This document shows, in pieces, positions 37,837-46,664 of a stretch of 64,000 bases of DNA. Within the stretch, counting starts at the first letter, position 1; the number at the start of each line of letters is the position of its first letter. A program made the position numbers and the translations under genes. The DNA is from Streptomyces sannanensis. Its GTDB lineage: Bacteria; Actinomycetota; Actinomycetes; Streptomycetales; Streptomycetaceae. The notes beneath the pieces were generated by a model that saw only the letters and a list, made by a program, of their open reading frames with translations, did no database searches and was not told the origin of the DNA. Location: NCBI RefSeq assembly GCF_039536205.1, contig NZ_BAAAYL010000001.1:1674001-1738000 (forward strand), in the 5' to 3' direction.

Positions 37837-38129
37837 CGGTCCTCTTCCTCCCTCATGGCCAGCAGCACCTCTGAGAGCCGCGTCGGCGCCCCGGGGCGAG
37901 GGGTCAGCGGCTGCCAGTCGCCGAGACCGCGCGCCGAGCGTGCGTTGTCCGGGTCCACGGTGGCCGTGCGGATGAGGTCCTCCAGCACCCGCTGTTCCGG
38001 GTCCGGCGGCGCAAGCACCGCGATGAGCCTGCCGTTGCGGGTGATCTCCACGCGCTCCCCGGCAGCGACCCGGTCGATGAGTTCACTGGCGTGCTGCTGC
38101 AGCTGCCTGATGGGCACTCTCGTGGTCAT
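37833..38129 (-). CDS. vapB: Phd/YefM-type antitoxin
   Basis: 98 residues, ATG. The N-terminus (RVPIRQLQQHASELIDRVAAGERVEITRNGRLIAVLAP) is a clear Phd/YefM DNA-binding domain, and the acidic C-terminus (LLAMREEEDR) would wrap the toxin. The dimer should repress its own promoter. The gene directly precedes the PIN toxin. Confidence 0.92.
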   Translation of the reverse strand: MTTRVPIRQLQQHASELIDRVAAGERVEITRNGRLIAVLAPPDPEQRVLEDLIRTATVDPDNARSARGLGDWQPLTPRPGAPTRLSEVLLAMREEEDR

Positions 38130-38212
38130 GGCACCACGCTAGAAGCAGCGTGCGGCGCTTTCCACCAGCGTGCGTCGTTTTCGCCCGTACGAGCGACGAA
38201 CTCCCCAACCCC

Positions 38213-38512
38213 TCAGGAATTCGCGATCGTCTCGTGATGGCGGATGACCTCCGCGATGATGAAGTTCAGCAGCTTCTCGGCGAACGCCGGGTCGAGCTTG
38301 GCGCTCTCCGCGAGGGCACGCAGCCGGGCGATCTGCTGGGCCTCGCGGGACGGGTCGGCGGGCGGCAGAGCGTGGCGGGCCTTGAGGTGGCCGACCTGCT
38401 GGGTGCATTTGAAGCGTTCGGCCAGCATATGGACCAGGGCCGCGTCGATGTTGTCGATGCTGTCGCGGAGGCGCTGCAGTTCGGCCTGGACGGCCGGGTC
38501 GATCCCGTTCAT
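38213..38512 (-). CDS. Chorismate mutase, AroQ class
   Basis: 99 residues from the ATG at 38512. All-helical CM_2 fold: LQRLRDSIDNIDAALVHMLAERF, KCTQQVGHLKARHALPPADPSRE, and a C-terminal NFIIAEVIRHHE helix. Catalyses chorismate to prephenate in Phe/Tyr synthesis. Short monofunctional enzymes of this type are normal in Streptomyces. Its ribosome-binding site is weak. Confidence 0.93.
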   Translation of the reverse strand: MNGIDPAVQAELQRLRDSIDNIDAALVHMLAERFKCTQQVGHLKARHALPPADPSREAQQIARLRALAESAKLDPAFAEKLLNFIIAEVIRHHETIANS

Positions 38513-38523
38513 GTCCGACGAGC

Positions 38524-38766
38524 TTACGTGGGTCCCGGGGTTGATGGTCGGCGGGTGGTCGGGATCCGGGATCCGATTGCTCCAGCCGCCTGGGACCGTA
38601 CGGCCCTGCTGTTCGCGGAACCGGACGGGGCGGTGCCGACGCGGCAGGCGAACAGGCGGGAGAAGTACGCAGGATCGTTGTAGCCGAAGCGGCGCGCGAC
38701 CGCCGCGACGGGCAGTTCGGTGGCGGCGAGGAGTTCCTTGGCACGGCCGAGGCGGATGCCGAGCTG
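38524..38766 (-). pseudogene. AraC-family regulator, C-terminal remnant
   Basis: A TGA lies just upstream in frame, then QLGIRLGRAKELLAATELPV and AAVARRFGYNDPAYFSRLF, the second helix-turn-helix of an AraC regulator. The motif then breaks: the expected P-xx-FRE-QQ end appears only in another frame (RFREQQ), so there is a frameshift near 38625. The rest of the gene is gone. It overlaps the 5' region of the chorismate mutase gene. Confidence 0.75.
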
Positions 38767-38853
38767 AACTGCTCACCGCGCTCACCGACGGCCATGACGC
38801 GGATCACGGCCCGGCACAAGATCCTCGGGAGATCGCGTGACCCGAAGACCTGC

Positions 38854-39876
38854 TCACGGGCCGACGTCGGGGGTGAGGACGGCCACGCCGGTGATCCGGT
38901 CGTGGGCCAGGTCGGTGAGGGCCTGGTCGGCTCGGCTGATCGGGTAGCGGGTGAGATGCACGCGTGGGCGGACTTCCGCCGCCTCGGTGAGGAAGGCGCG
39001 GCCGTCCTCGCGGGTGTTCGCCGTGACGCTGCGCAGGGTCCGTTCCTGGAAGAGGTGGCGGGCGTAGTCGAGGCGGGGGACGTCGGTCAGGTGGATGCCG
39101 GCGACCGCGAGCGTTCCGCCCCGGTCCAGGGCCTCCAGGGCGACGGGCACCAGCTCGCCGGCCGGAGCGAAGAGGATGGCGGAGTCCAGGGGCTCGGGAG
39201 GGGTGGCGCTCCCGGCGGAGGCGGCGCCCAGCTCGAGTGCCAGCGCCCGGGCTTCCGGGGTACGGGTGACGACGTGCACCGTGGCCCCGCGGGCGAGGGC
39301 GAGCTGGGCGGTGAGGTGGGCCGACGCGCCGAAGCCATAGATGCCGAGGCGCCCGCCGGGCGGCAGGTCGCACCGCTGGAGCGCGCGGTATCCGATGATG
39401 CCCGCGCACAGCAGCGGGGCGGCCTCCTCGTCGGACCAGCCGGCAGGCAGCCGGTAGACGTAGCGGGCGTCGACGAGCGTGTGGGTGGCGTAGCCGCCGT
39501 CGATGTCCCAGCCGGTGTAGCGGGAGCGAGGGCACAGGTTCTCCCGGCCGGTACGGCAGTAGCGGCACTCGCCGCACGTGCCGGCCAGCCAGGCGGCTCC
39601 GACCCGGTCGCCGGGGGCGAAGTCTTCGACGGCTCCCCCGGCGGCCAGGACCCGGCCGACGATCTCGTGGCCGGGGGTGCACCGCGGCCTGCGCGGCGGC
39701 AGGTCGCCCTCCGCGAGGTGGAGGTCGGTGCGGCACACCCCGCAGGCCAGCACCTCCAGCAGCAGCTCGTGGGGGCCGGGCGGCGGGACCGGGCGTGTGA
39801 GCTTCCGCAAGGGGGCGGAGTCCATGGGTCCGGGGCGCTCGACCACCCATACGACGGCGTTCGTGTCGGTCCGCAT
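38854..39876 (-). CDS. Zinc-dependent alcohol dehydrogenase
   Basis: 340 residues, ATG. Medium-chain dehydrogenase: catalytic zinc site CGVCRTDLH and GHEIVG, structural zinc site [15 protein letters not shown], and an NAD(P) fold beginning [12 protein letters not shown], where the usual GxGxxG reads GFGASA. Resembles AdhA/AdhP-type primary alcohol dehydrogenases, probably NAD-linked aldehyde/alcohol interconversion in the cytosol. Confidence 0.92.
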   Translation of the reverse strand: MRTDTNAVVWVVERPGPMDSAPLRKLTRPVPPPGPHELLLEVLACGVCRTDLHLAEGDLPPRRPRCTPGHEIVGRVLAAGGAVEDFAPGDRVGAAWLAGTCGECRYCRTGRENLCPRSRYTGWDIDGGYATHTLVDARYVYRLPAGWSDEEAAPLLCAGIIGYRALQRCDLPPGGRLGIYGFGASAHLTAQLALARGATVHVVTRTPEARALALELGAASAGSATPPEPLDSAILFAPAGELVPVALEALDRGGTLAVAGIHLTDVPRLDYARHLFQERTLRSVTANTREDGRAFLTEAAEVRPRVHLTRYPISRADQALTDLAHDRITGVAVLTPDVGP

Positions 39877-39883
39877 GAGTCCA

Positions 39884-40405
39884 TCATGCGGACCGGCACG
39901 GCCGTCGGCCGTCGTACGGGTCCGTTAGGCGTAGTGGGCGGTGGGCCTCTTCGAGGACCTGGGCGGGGAAACGGGGGCCCGGGACGTAGGAGCGGGCTTT
40001 GGTGTTGCCCACGGGCTGGAGCAGGTCGGCCTCCGTGAGGGCGCGGATGTCGCGGATCGCCTGCTGGTTGTTGAGGTTCTCGGAGCGCTGGTAGCGGACA
40101 CGGCCGACCAGCGCAGCGTCGTGGAGGGCCGTGACCTGGCGTTCGACCACATCGTGGTGTTCGGCGAAATCCGCCGGGTCGATCCAGCAGCGGGCCGACC
40201 GGTCGATGCGGTGCTGAACGGACTGGATCTGCTGGTGGTAGGCGAGCAGGTTGAAGCGGGTCCAGGCCGAGGCGTCCTGGTCCGGGGACCACTCGATACC
40301 CCCGGTCTGCTTGAGGACCTTGTAGTACTCCCAGGTGTTCCCCGGCTCGCCGAGCCACGTTGTCCGGCGCACCTCACGTTGCGGCGTGTGCGGGCCTGTG
40401 GACAA
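39884..40405 (-). pseudogene. Fic-family protein, C-terminal part only
   Basis: 173 residues from a TTG with no clear ribosome-binding site. EWLG-like WLGEPGNTWEYYKVL, then WTRFNLLAYHQQIQSVQHRI and a winged-helix end (NNQQAIRDIRALTEADLLQPVGNTKARSYVPG), match the part of Fic proteins that follows the catalytic domain. The HPFxxGNGR motif is missing, so AMP-transfer activity is not possible. Either a truncated gene or a stand-alone DNA-binding remnant. Confidence 0.7.
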
Positions 40406-40502
40406 AGGAGGGACAGTTGTTGGACTTCCGGCCGGCCCGGGGAGCCGGGGATCCGCTTACAGTGGAATCCGGTTCACCGTCGGACGTATGAGGGGTGCGG
40501 AC

Positions 40503-41396
40503 GTGGCGAACGGCAGTGATGTACTCCATGGCTTTCCGCATCTCGACACCGTGCAGTCGGCGATCACTGGCCTGTACAGGCGCCTCTCCTGCGACGGGGT
40601 ACGCGCCTATGACATGAGCATCGCGCCCGCCGATGTGGCCTTCTCCGACCAGGACGACCTCCACCTCGGCGCCCAGCGGGTGGCCCGTGCGCTGGTACGG
40701 CATCTGCGGCTGCCCGACGCCCGGATGATCGTCAGTTTCCGCGAGATGCACCACGCCGCCTCCGTCGAACTCGCCGCCGGGCCCGAGTACTTCATCGAGC
40801 TCAACGACCGTTTCCGCACCCACCGCAGGGACATCGGCGCCGCCCTCGCCCATGAGATCACCCATGTGCTGCTGCACCGGCTGGACCTGGCCTTCCCCGG
40901 CGCCCGGCCCAACGAGATCCTCACCGACACCGTGACCGCCTATCTCGGCGCGGGCTGGCTGCTGCTCGACGCCTACCGCGAGGACAGCCTCACCAGCCAG
41001 AAGCTCGGCTACCTCACCCCCGAGGAGTTCGGGTACGTCCTCGCCAAGCGCGCCCTCGTCTTCGGCGAGGACCCCTCGCCCTGGTTCACCAGCCCGCAGG
41101 CCTGGCCCGCTTACCTCAAGGGCCGCGACCGGGCCCTGCAGGACAAGCGGCAGCAGCCACTGACCGCCGCCGGACGGTCCGGCCGCCGCACCTACGCCAG
41201 GGACCGCCGGTTCGCGCTGGTCGACGAGAACTCCCGGGCGATACCCGGCGCGCCGTACCGCTTCCAGGGCGGCCCGGACGGGCTGCGCGTCACCTTTCCG
41301 TGCCCCTGTTGCCACCAGCGCATCGGTGTCCCGGTGCGCGGGCGGGTGCGGGCGCGGTGCGCGCTGTGCCGTGCCGTCCTGGACTGCGACACATGA
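40503..41396 (+). CDS. HExxH-motif metallopeptidase-like protein with C-terminal zinc ribbon
   Basis: 297 residues from the GTG at 40503, favoured by AGGGG (40491-40495); an ATG at 40488 is an alternative. The centre has ALAHEITHVLLHR, an HExxH zinc motif, with DTVTAYLGAGWLLLDA downstream supplying a possible third ligand. The C-terminus has a CPCCHQRIGVPVRG and CALCRA zinc ribbon. The family is not one I can name. Stop is 20 bp before the ankyrin/HEAT gene, so the two probably form an operon. Confidence 0.82.
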   Translation: MANGSDVLHGFPHLDTVQSAITGLYRRLSCDGVRAYDMSIAPADVAFSDQDDLHLGAQRVARALVRHLRLPDARMIVSFREMHHAASVELAAGPEYFIELNDRFRTHRRDIGAALAHEITHVLLHRLDLAFPGARPNEILTDTVTAYLGAGWLLLDAYREDSLTSQKLGYLTPEEFGYVLAKRALVFGEDPSPWFTSPQAWPAYLKGRDRALQDKRQQPLTAAGRSGRRTYARDRRFALVDENSRAIPGAPYRFQGGPDGLRVTFPCPCCHQRIGVPVRGRVRARCALCRAVLDCDT

Positions 41397-41415
41397 TCAG
41401 GTAAAAGGTCGAGAC

Positions 41416-42915
41416 ATGAGCGAAGAGCGGACCACCGACCTGTTCGAGGCGGTGCGGGAAGGCGACACCGATGCCGTCGTACGGCTCCTGCGGGCGGGCG
41501 TACCGGCCGAGGCCACCGACGAGGACGGACAGACCGCCCTGTACCTGGCGGCGGTGGAGGGCGAAACCGGCATCGTCCGGCTGCTGCTCGCCGCGGGCGC
41601 CGACCCCGACCGGGCCGGCGGCGTGGACGCCACGCAACTGCCGCTGTGTGCGGCCGCGTGCTGGGGACACGACGAGACGGTCCGGGCGCTGCTCGCCGCG
41701 GGGGCAAGGCCCGACCTGCGCGAGGAGTTCGGGGTCACCGCCCTGACCTGGGCCGTACGTGAGGGGCATGCCGGGGTGATCGACTCCCTGCTGGCACTCG
41801 GGGGCGCCGATCCGGATCTGCCCGGCCCCGGCGGTGAGCCGCCGCTGGTGCTGGCCGCCCGGCGCGGCTCCCCCAGTTGTGTGAGGACCATGCTGGACAA
41901 CGGGGCGCGCGGGCTGGAGGAGGCGCTGACGGAGGCCCGGCGGTGGCTCACGCTCGACGTGGAGCAGGAGATGCGCCAAGGGCTCGCGGTCACCCACCCC
42001 GGCGGCCCCTACGAGACGGTGGTGCGGCGCGTCGCGGAGGACGGCGGCTGGACCGTCATCGTCGAACTGCTCGACGCGGAAGGCCGGCCCGTCGCCGGCC
42101 GCGAGCAGCAGACCGGGCATGCGGCCATCGCCACGCTGCTGGAGGACAGGCTGCACATGCACACCCCCTTCGCCGAACTCGCCGAGCGGGCGATGCGGCA
42201 CGCGGACCCCACCGACGACGACTGGACCGAGGTCGTGAGCGTCCTGGAGCGCCGCGGCGACGAGGACACCTTCCGGGCCGCGGCGGCGTGGTTCAACAGC
42301 GGTGACGAGCTGCGGCAGATCTTCGCGGCGGATGTACTGGCGCAGCTGGGCTTCGGCATTGACAGCAAGCCCTTCGCGGCCCGGTCGCTGCCGCTGCTGC
42401 GGGAGCTGGCCCGGGAGGCCCGCGACCCGGAGCTGATCCAGTCCGCGGTGCTGGCCCTCGGGCACCACGGTGACCCGGTCGCGCTGCCGGAGATCCTGCG
42501 GCACGCGGGCCATCCGGACCCCGAGGTGCGGTATCGGGTGACGCTCGCCCTGCACGGGCTGGTCCCGGGCGACCACGCCGAGGGCATCGCCGCGCTGATC
42601 GCGCTCAGCAAGGACACGGACGACCGGGTGAGGGACTGGGCCACACTGTGCCTGGCGGCGGTCGAGGCCGACACCCCGGAGATCCGCAAGGCGCTGGCGG
42701 CCCGGCTCGACGACGAGGACGTGGACACCGAGGCGGAGGCGGCACGAGGGCTGGCGATGCGTCAGGATCCGCGTGCCGTCGATGCGCTGGTCCGGATTCT
42801 CGTGGAGGAGGATCCGGACGGCTATGCGCACTCCACGGCCGTGCAGGCCCTGGAGTACATGGAGGACGAGCGGCTCAGGCGGCGCTTGGAGTCGGTGACA
42901 CCGCGGAGGCGCTGA
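41416..42915 (+). CDS. Ankyrin- and HEAT-repeat protein
   Basis: 499 residues from ATG at 41416. Residues about 5-160 form four to five ankyrin repeats (DGQTALYLAAVEGETGIVRLLLAAGADPD is one). Residues about 290-490 form HEAT-like repeats (LIQSAVLALGHHGDPVALPEILRHAGHPDPEVRYRV). No enzyme motif. Such proteins bind partners; the HExxH protein encoded just upstream is an obvious candidate. It converges with the SDR remnant and the helicase. Confidence 0.9.
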   Translation: MSEERTTDLFEAVREGDTDAVVRLLRAGVPAEATDEDGQTALYLAAVEGETGIVRLLLAAGADPDRAGGVDATQLPLCAAACWGHDETVRALLAAGARPDLREEFGVTALTWAVREGHAGVIDSLLALGGADPDLPGPGGEPPLVLAARRGSPSCVRTMLDNGARGLEEALTEARRWLTLDVEQEMRQGLAVTHPGGPYETVVRRVAEDGGWTVIVELLDAEGRPVAGREQQTGHAAIATLLEDRLHMHTPFAELAERAMRHADPTDDDWTEVVSVLERRGDEDTFRAAAAWFNSGDELRQIFAADVLAQLGFGIDSKPFAARSLPLLRELAREARDPELIQSAVLALGHHGDPVALPEILRHAGHPDPEVRYRVTLALHGLVPGDHAEGIAALIALSKDTDDRVRDWATLCLAAVEADTPEIRKALAARLDDEDVDTEAEAARGLAMRQDPRAVDALVRILVEEDPDGYAHSTAVQALEYMEDERLRRRLESVTPRRR

Positions 42916-42970
42916 GCGCGAGAGTGCTACCAGGCGCGCCGTCCCGCCGCCGGCACCAGTCGGCCGAACT

Positions 42971-43153
42971 TCACCGCGAGGGAGTCCGCGCTGCCTCGCC
43001 CGCCGCCGTCGGGGGCCGGCAGGTCCCCTTGTCCGCGGTGGGGCCGGGGCGCCGGCCCTCCATGACCGTGATCCGGCCGGCCTCCGCCTCGAAGACGCGG
43101 CCGCTCACGCCCGCGCGCGTCGGCGTCCGCCTCCCGGACCTGCTGGTGGACTG
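42971..43153 (-). pseudogene. Short-chain dehydrogenase C-terminal remnant
   Basis: On the minus strand the frame reads TRAGVSGRVFEAEAGRITVMEG, then RRPGPTADKG, the tail of a class of SDRs linked to fatty-acid or steroid breakdown, before a TGA at 42971-42973. Nothing of the Rossmann fold remains. It fits the other decayed pieces at 45164 and 46195. Confidence 0.6.
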
Positions 43154-43158
43154 ACGCC

Positions 43159-44613
43159 TCAGCCGGCAGGGCGGCCGCGTCGGCCACGGCTGCGACCGCC
43201 CGGCCTCCGCGCGGGCCCGGACTTCGGCTTCGCCGGCGCCGCCGGCTGCGGGACCTCGATGGTGACGGCCACCCCGGACGGCTCACGTGCGCCGGTGATC
43301 CGGACGAGTTCCTCGTCGCTGGACCTGATCCGCGTGGTCTGCGGCGTGATCTGCGCGTCGGCCATGAGCCGGGAGATCTCCCGCTTCTCGTCCGGCAGCA
43401 CCAGGGTCACCACACTCCCGGACTCGCCGGCCCGGGCGGTGCGGCCGCCCCGGTGCAGATAGTCCTTGTGGTCGGCGGGCGGGTCGACGTTCACGACCAG
43501 GTCCAGGTCGTCGACGTGAATGCCACGGGCCGCGACATTGGTCGCCACCAGGGCGGTGACACGGCCCGTCTTGAACTGGTCGAGCGTGCGGTTGCGCTGC
43601 GGCTGCGTACGGCCGCCGTGCAGTGCCGCCGCCCGTACACCGTTCGCCAGCAGCCGCTTGGTGAACCGGTCCACCGACCTCTTGGTGTCCAGGAAGAGGA
43701 TCACCCGGCCGTCGCGCGCCGCGATGCGCATGGCGACGGCCTTCTTGTCGGTCTCGTCCGCCACGTACAGGACGTGATGCTCCATCGTGGTCACCGCGCC
43801 CGCGGAGGGGTCGACGGAGTGGACCACGGGATCGGTCAGGAACTGCCGCACGAGCCGGTCCACATTACGGTCCAGCGTGGCCGAGAAGAGCATGGTCTGC
43901 CCCTCCGGCTCCACCTGCTGGAGCAGGGCCGTGACCTGCGGCAGGAAGCCCATGTCGGCCATCTGGTCGGCCTCGTCCAGCACGGTGGTCCGTACGTGGC
44001 CGAGTACGCAGTCGCCCCGGTCGATGAGGTCCTTCAGCCGACCGGGCGTCGCCACGAGCACCTCGGTGCCGCGCCTGAGCACGGCCGCCTGCTTGGTGAT
44101 CGACAGGCCGCCGACGACCGTGGCCAGCCGCAGGTTCAACGCCGTCGCGTACGGAGTGAGGGCATCGGTGACCTGCTGCGCGAGCTCCCGCGTGGGCACC
44201 AGGACGAGCGCGAGCGGCGCCCGCTCCTCGGCCCGCCGGCCGGCGGTACGGGCCAGCAGCGCCAGGCCGAAGGCGAGGGTCTTGCCCGAGCCGGTGCGCC
44301 CGCGGCCGAGGACGTCCCGCCCGGCGAGGGAGTTCGGCAGCGTGGCGGCCTGGATCGGGAAGGGCTCGGTCACGCCCTGGGCCGCAAGAGTCTTCAACAG
44401 CGCGGCCGGCATGTCCAGGTCGGCGAATGCCTCGACGGCGGGCAGCGCCGGGGTGGTGCTCTCCGGCAGCGCGAAATCGACCTGCGCCGTGGGCTCGGCC
44501 CTGCGCTTCGGCGATTTTGCGGAATTCCGGGCCGATGCCTTGGCCGGCCCCTCGGCGCGGGCCCGCGAGGGGCGCTTTCGGGCAGGGCGGGCCGGGCGTT
44601 CTGAGCGTGTCAT
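43159..44613 (-). CDS. DEAD-box RNA helicase
   Basis: 484 residues, ATG. A basic N-terminus of about 45 residues precedes the Q motif (PFPIQAATLP), motif I GRTGSGKT, the DEAD box LDEADQM, SAT, and motif VI HRGGRTARAG. The C-terminus is basic and Arg/Gly-rich (GPARRPGGRSRGRRGRPAG), typical of RhlE-like enzymes that act on ribosomal or cold-structured RNA. The cold-shock gene lies just upstream on the same strand, which supports a role in RNA unfolding at low temperature. Confidence 0.95.
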   Translation of the reverse strand: MTRSERPARPARKRPSRARAEGPAKASARNSAKSPKRRAEPTAQVDFALPESTTPALPAVEAFADLDMPAALLKTLAAQGVTEPFPIQAATLPNSLAGRDVLGRGRTGSGKTLAFGLALLARTAGRRAEERAPLALVLVPTRELAQQVTDALTPYATALNLRLATVVGGLSITKQAAVLRRGTEVLVATPGRLKDLIDRGDCVLGHVRTTVLDEADQMADMGFLPQVTALLQQVEPEGQTMLFSATLDRNVDRLVRQFLTDPVVHSVDPSAGAVTTMEHHVLYVADETDKKAVAMRIAARDGRVILFLDTKRSVDRFTKRLLANGVRAAALHGGRTQPQRNRTLDQFKTGRVTALVATNVAARGIHVDDLDLVVNVDPPADHKDYLHRGGRTARAGESGSVVTLVLPDEKREISRLMADAQITPQTTRIRSSDEELVRITGAREPSGVAVTIEVPQPAAPAKPKSGPARRPGGRSRGRRGRPAG

Positions 44614-44697
44614 TCGGAAATGCCTTCCTGGGAACAGCGCAAGCCGGGACCCGCGCCTTCACGGCGCGGGTCCCGGCTGCGGAGTATGCGTCCGCGA

Positions 44698-44901
44698 TCA
44701 GGCGGGGAGGATGTTCTCCGCCTGCGGGCCCTTCTGGCCCTGCGTGACGTCGAAGGAGACCCGCTGGCCCTCCTGCAGCTCACGGAAGCCCTGGGTGGCG
44801 ATGTTCGAGTAGTGGGCGAAGACGTCGGGGCCGCCGCCGTCCTGCTCGATGAAGCCGAAGCCCTTTTCCGAGTTGAACCACTTCACGGTTCCATTGGCCA
44901 T
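44698..44901 (-). CDS. Cold-shock protein, CspA family
   Basis: 67 residues. Full cold-shock domain: [19 protein letters not shown] with RNP1 KGFGFI, and RNP2 VFAHY. Binds single-stranded nucleic acid and melts RNA structure. The ribosome-binding site (AAGGAGAAT) is strong. An unusually long upstream region with a stable hairpin may regulate it. Confidence 0.96.
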   Translation of the reverse strand: MANGTVKWFNSEKGFGFIEQDGGGPDVFAHYSNIATQGFRELQEGQRVSFDVTQGQKGPQAENILPA

Positions 44902-44998
44902 GACATTCTCCTTAATGAAGGGGCGGTGCCAGAAATCCGCGGATTACGGATCTCCTGTCGCGCAATGAGCCCCATCCGGAAATGCCGGAAAACGATAA

Positions 44999-45028
44999 TG
45001 CGCCCGAGGAACATTCCAGTCGGGCGCA
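44999..45028 (-). promoter_or_regulatory. Hairpin upstream of the cold-shock gene
   Basis: TGCGCCCGA (44999-45007) pairs perfectly with TCGGGCGCA (45020-45028), 12-base loop. It is 98-127 bp before the csp start and 136 bp beyond the thiolase remnant stop. It may be a terminator for that remnant or part of a structured csp leader of the kind that senses temperature. Confidence 0.5.
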
Positions 45029-45163
45029 CATAAAGTCATGGGTACCACAAATGCAACGTCGTCGACCGTAGCACAGGTGCGCGCCACGGCCGTAATACCG
45101 TGACGCACACGACAGTGCGGCACCCGAAGGCACGGACGAATGAATCGATCAACCAGCCGCCGG

Positions 45164-45541
45164 CTACAGCCGCTCGATGATCGTCACGTTCGCCTGGCCC
45201 CCGCCCTCGCACATCGCCTGGAGGCCGAACCGTCCGCCCCTGCGCTCGAGTTCGTGCAGCAGTGTCGTCATCGGCTTCACCCCGGTCGCGCCCAGAGGGT
45301 GCCCCAGCGCGATCACGCCGCCGTTGACATTGACCTTCTCCGGGTCCGCGCCGGTCTCCTCCAGCCAGGCCGGTACCACCGGCGCGAAGGCCTCGTTGAT
45401 CTCGACCAGGTCGATGCCGGAGAGCGCGACCAGGGCCCTCAAGGCATGCGCCCCGAGGTCGGCGGGGTGAACGGCCACGAGGCCGCCCTTGCGCCGTCCG
45501 ACGGGAGTGCGTACCGCTTCGACGATGCAGGCCTCGGCCAT
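45164..45541 (-). pseudogene. Acetyl-CoA acyltransferase (thiolase) with internal deletion
   Basis: 125 codons, ATG at 45541. The first 38 residues (MAEACIVEAVRTPVGRRKGG, LGAHALRALV) are a normal thiolase start. The frame then jumps to the last 88 residues (ALSGIDLVEINEAFAPVVPAW, NGGVIALGHPLGATG, CEGGGQANVTIIERL). About 250 residues, including the nucleophilic Cys, are missing, without loss of frame. The His of GHPLGATG and the second Cys remain, but no thiolysis is possible. Confidence 0.9.
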
Positions 45542-45570
45542 GACTGCTGCTCCTTCGCACAGGACGGGGA

Positions 45571-46194
45571 TTACGTTCGTGCGGCGATGCCGTCCAGCAC
45601 CATCGAGAGGTACTGGCGGGCGATCTCCTCGGGGCTGTGCTGTCCGCCCGGCCGGTACCACGAAGCGGCGACCCACACGGTGTCACGCACGAAGCGGTAG
45701 GTGAGCCGGATGTCCAGGTCGGCGCGGAAGACCCGGGCGGCGATGCCGCGCTCCAGCGTTCCCAGCCAGGCCTGCTCGAACTTCTGCTGCGAGTCGGCCA
45801 GGTAGTGGAAGCGGGGCTGCGCGGCCAGGTGCCTGGACTCCTTCTGGTAGATGGCGACGGCGGCGCGGTGCCGGTCGATCTCCCGGAAGGACTCGGTGAC
45901 GAGCGCCTCGATGGTCTCCCGCGGCCCGAGCCCGGCGCCGAGCACGGCGTCGTACCTGGCCCAGAGCTCGCCGAGGAAGCTGGAGAGGATCTCGTCGAGC
46001 ATCGACTCCTTGGAGTCGAAGTGGTAATAGAGGCTGCCCGCGAGCATGCCGGCCTCGTCCGCGATACGGCGGACGGTGGTGGCGTTGTAGCCGTGTGCGG
46101 CGAACACCTCGGCAGCGGTGTCGAGGAGTTCGCGGCGGCGCTCGGGCGCAGCGGTCACCTGGGTCTTCTTCTTGCTGCTGCTTTTCGTCGGCAC
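45571..46194 (-). CDS. TetR/AcrR-family regulator, KstR2-like
   Basis: 207 residues from the GTG at 46194. HTH: LLDTAAEVFAAHGYNATTVRRIADEAGMLAGSLYYHFDSKESMLDEI. The ligand domain (VAIYQKESRHLA, FVRDTVWVAASWYRPGG) recalls the KstR2 group that controls acyl-CoA and steroid side-chain degradation genes. It lies next to a gutted thiolase and an SDR tail, so its local targets seem to be lost. The stop is 29 bp before the thiolase remnant. Confidence 0.9.
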   Translation of the reverse strand: MPTKSSSKKKTQVTAAPERRRELLDTAAEVFAAHGYNATTVRRIADEAGMLAGSLYYHFDSKESMLDEILSSFLGELWARYDAVLGAGLGPRETIEALVTESFREIDRHRAAVAIYQKESRHLAAQPRFHYLADSQQKFEQAWLGTLERGIAARVFRADLDIRLTYRFVRDTVWVAASWYRPGGQHSPEEIARQYLSMVLDGIAART

Positions 46195-46310
46195 ACGGTC
46201 ATTCTCCGCCCAGGCGTGCCGGCTGCTGACGGAGACCGTCTCGCCGGTCAGGTAGTGAGGAGTACGCGCTCGCCAGGAAGACGACGGCATCGGCCACACC
46301 TCATCAGCGT
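46195..46310 (-). pseudogene. SDR C-terminal remnant with frameshift
   Basis: On the minus strand one frame reads ADAVVFLASAYSS and the next reads YLTGETVSVSSRHAWAE, the well-known end of an SDR (VVFLAS-xx-A-YLTGETVSV-GGHAW). The shift lies near 46255. It runs straight into the TetR start, suggesting the SDR was once upstream of, or coupled to, the regulator. Confidence 0.7.
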
Positions 46311-46332
46311 GTGGTGGACACTCTGACTCTGT

Positions 46333-46518
46333 GTGGTCGGCAGCCGCCTCTCCAGCTTTGCGTACGATGAGGCGGAGGACGCGGAGGCGCTCGGTGCGGC
46401 CGTCGAGGCGGTCCTGGTCACCGACGCCCTCGACCTCGCGCGGCACGGCCGGCAGGGTATGCATCCCGCGACTGCGACCGGCCGCAGCACGCGTCAGTAC
46501 GGCTCGATCGGCGGATGA
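46333..46518 (+). other. Short open frame, unrecognised
   Basis: 61 codons from GTG to TGA (SRLSSFAYDEAEDAEALGAA, then VEAVLVTDALDLARHG). Composition looks protein-like, but no ribosome-binding site is apparent and I do not recognise it. It may be another fragment of the decayed cluster. Confidence 0.3.
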
Positions 46519-46664
46519 AGCTCAGTCATGTTCCGGTCTCCTCGGGTCCACTGGTCTCCTTGGGCCCGCATGACCCAAGTCCGACAGGCATGAACCTAGG
46601 ACCTCTAGGCTCACACCTGATATGCGTTGCTCCTCATTCATGGGCGCTGTTAGCGTCCACCACC

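Noticed and set aside
37426..38129. Novel toxin-antitoxin system
   Set aside because: Both partners fit the well-known PIN and Phd/YefM families in the standard coupled layout.
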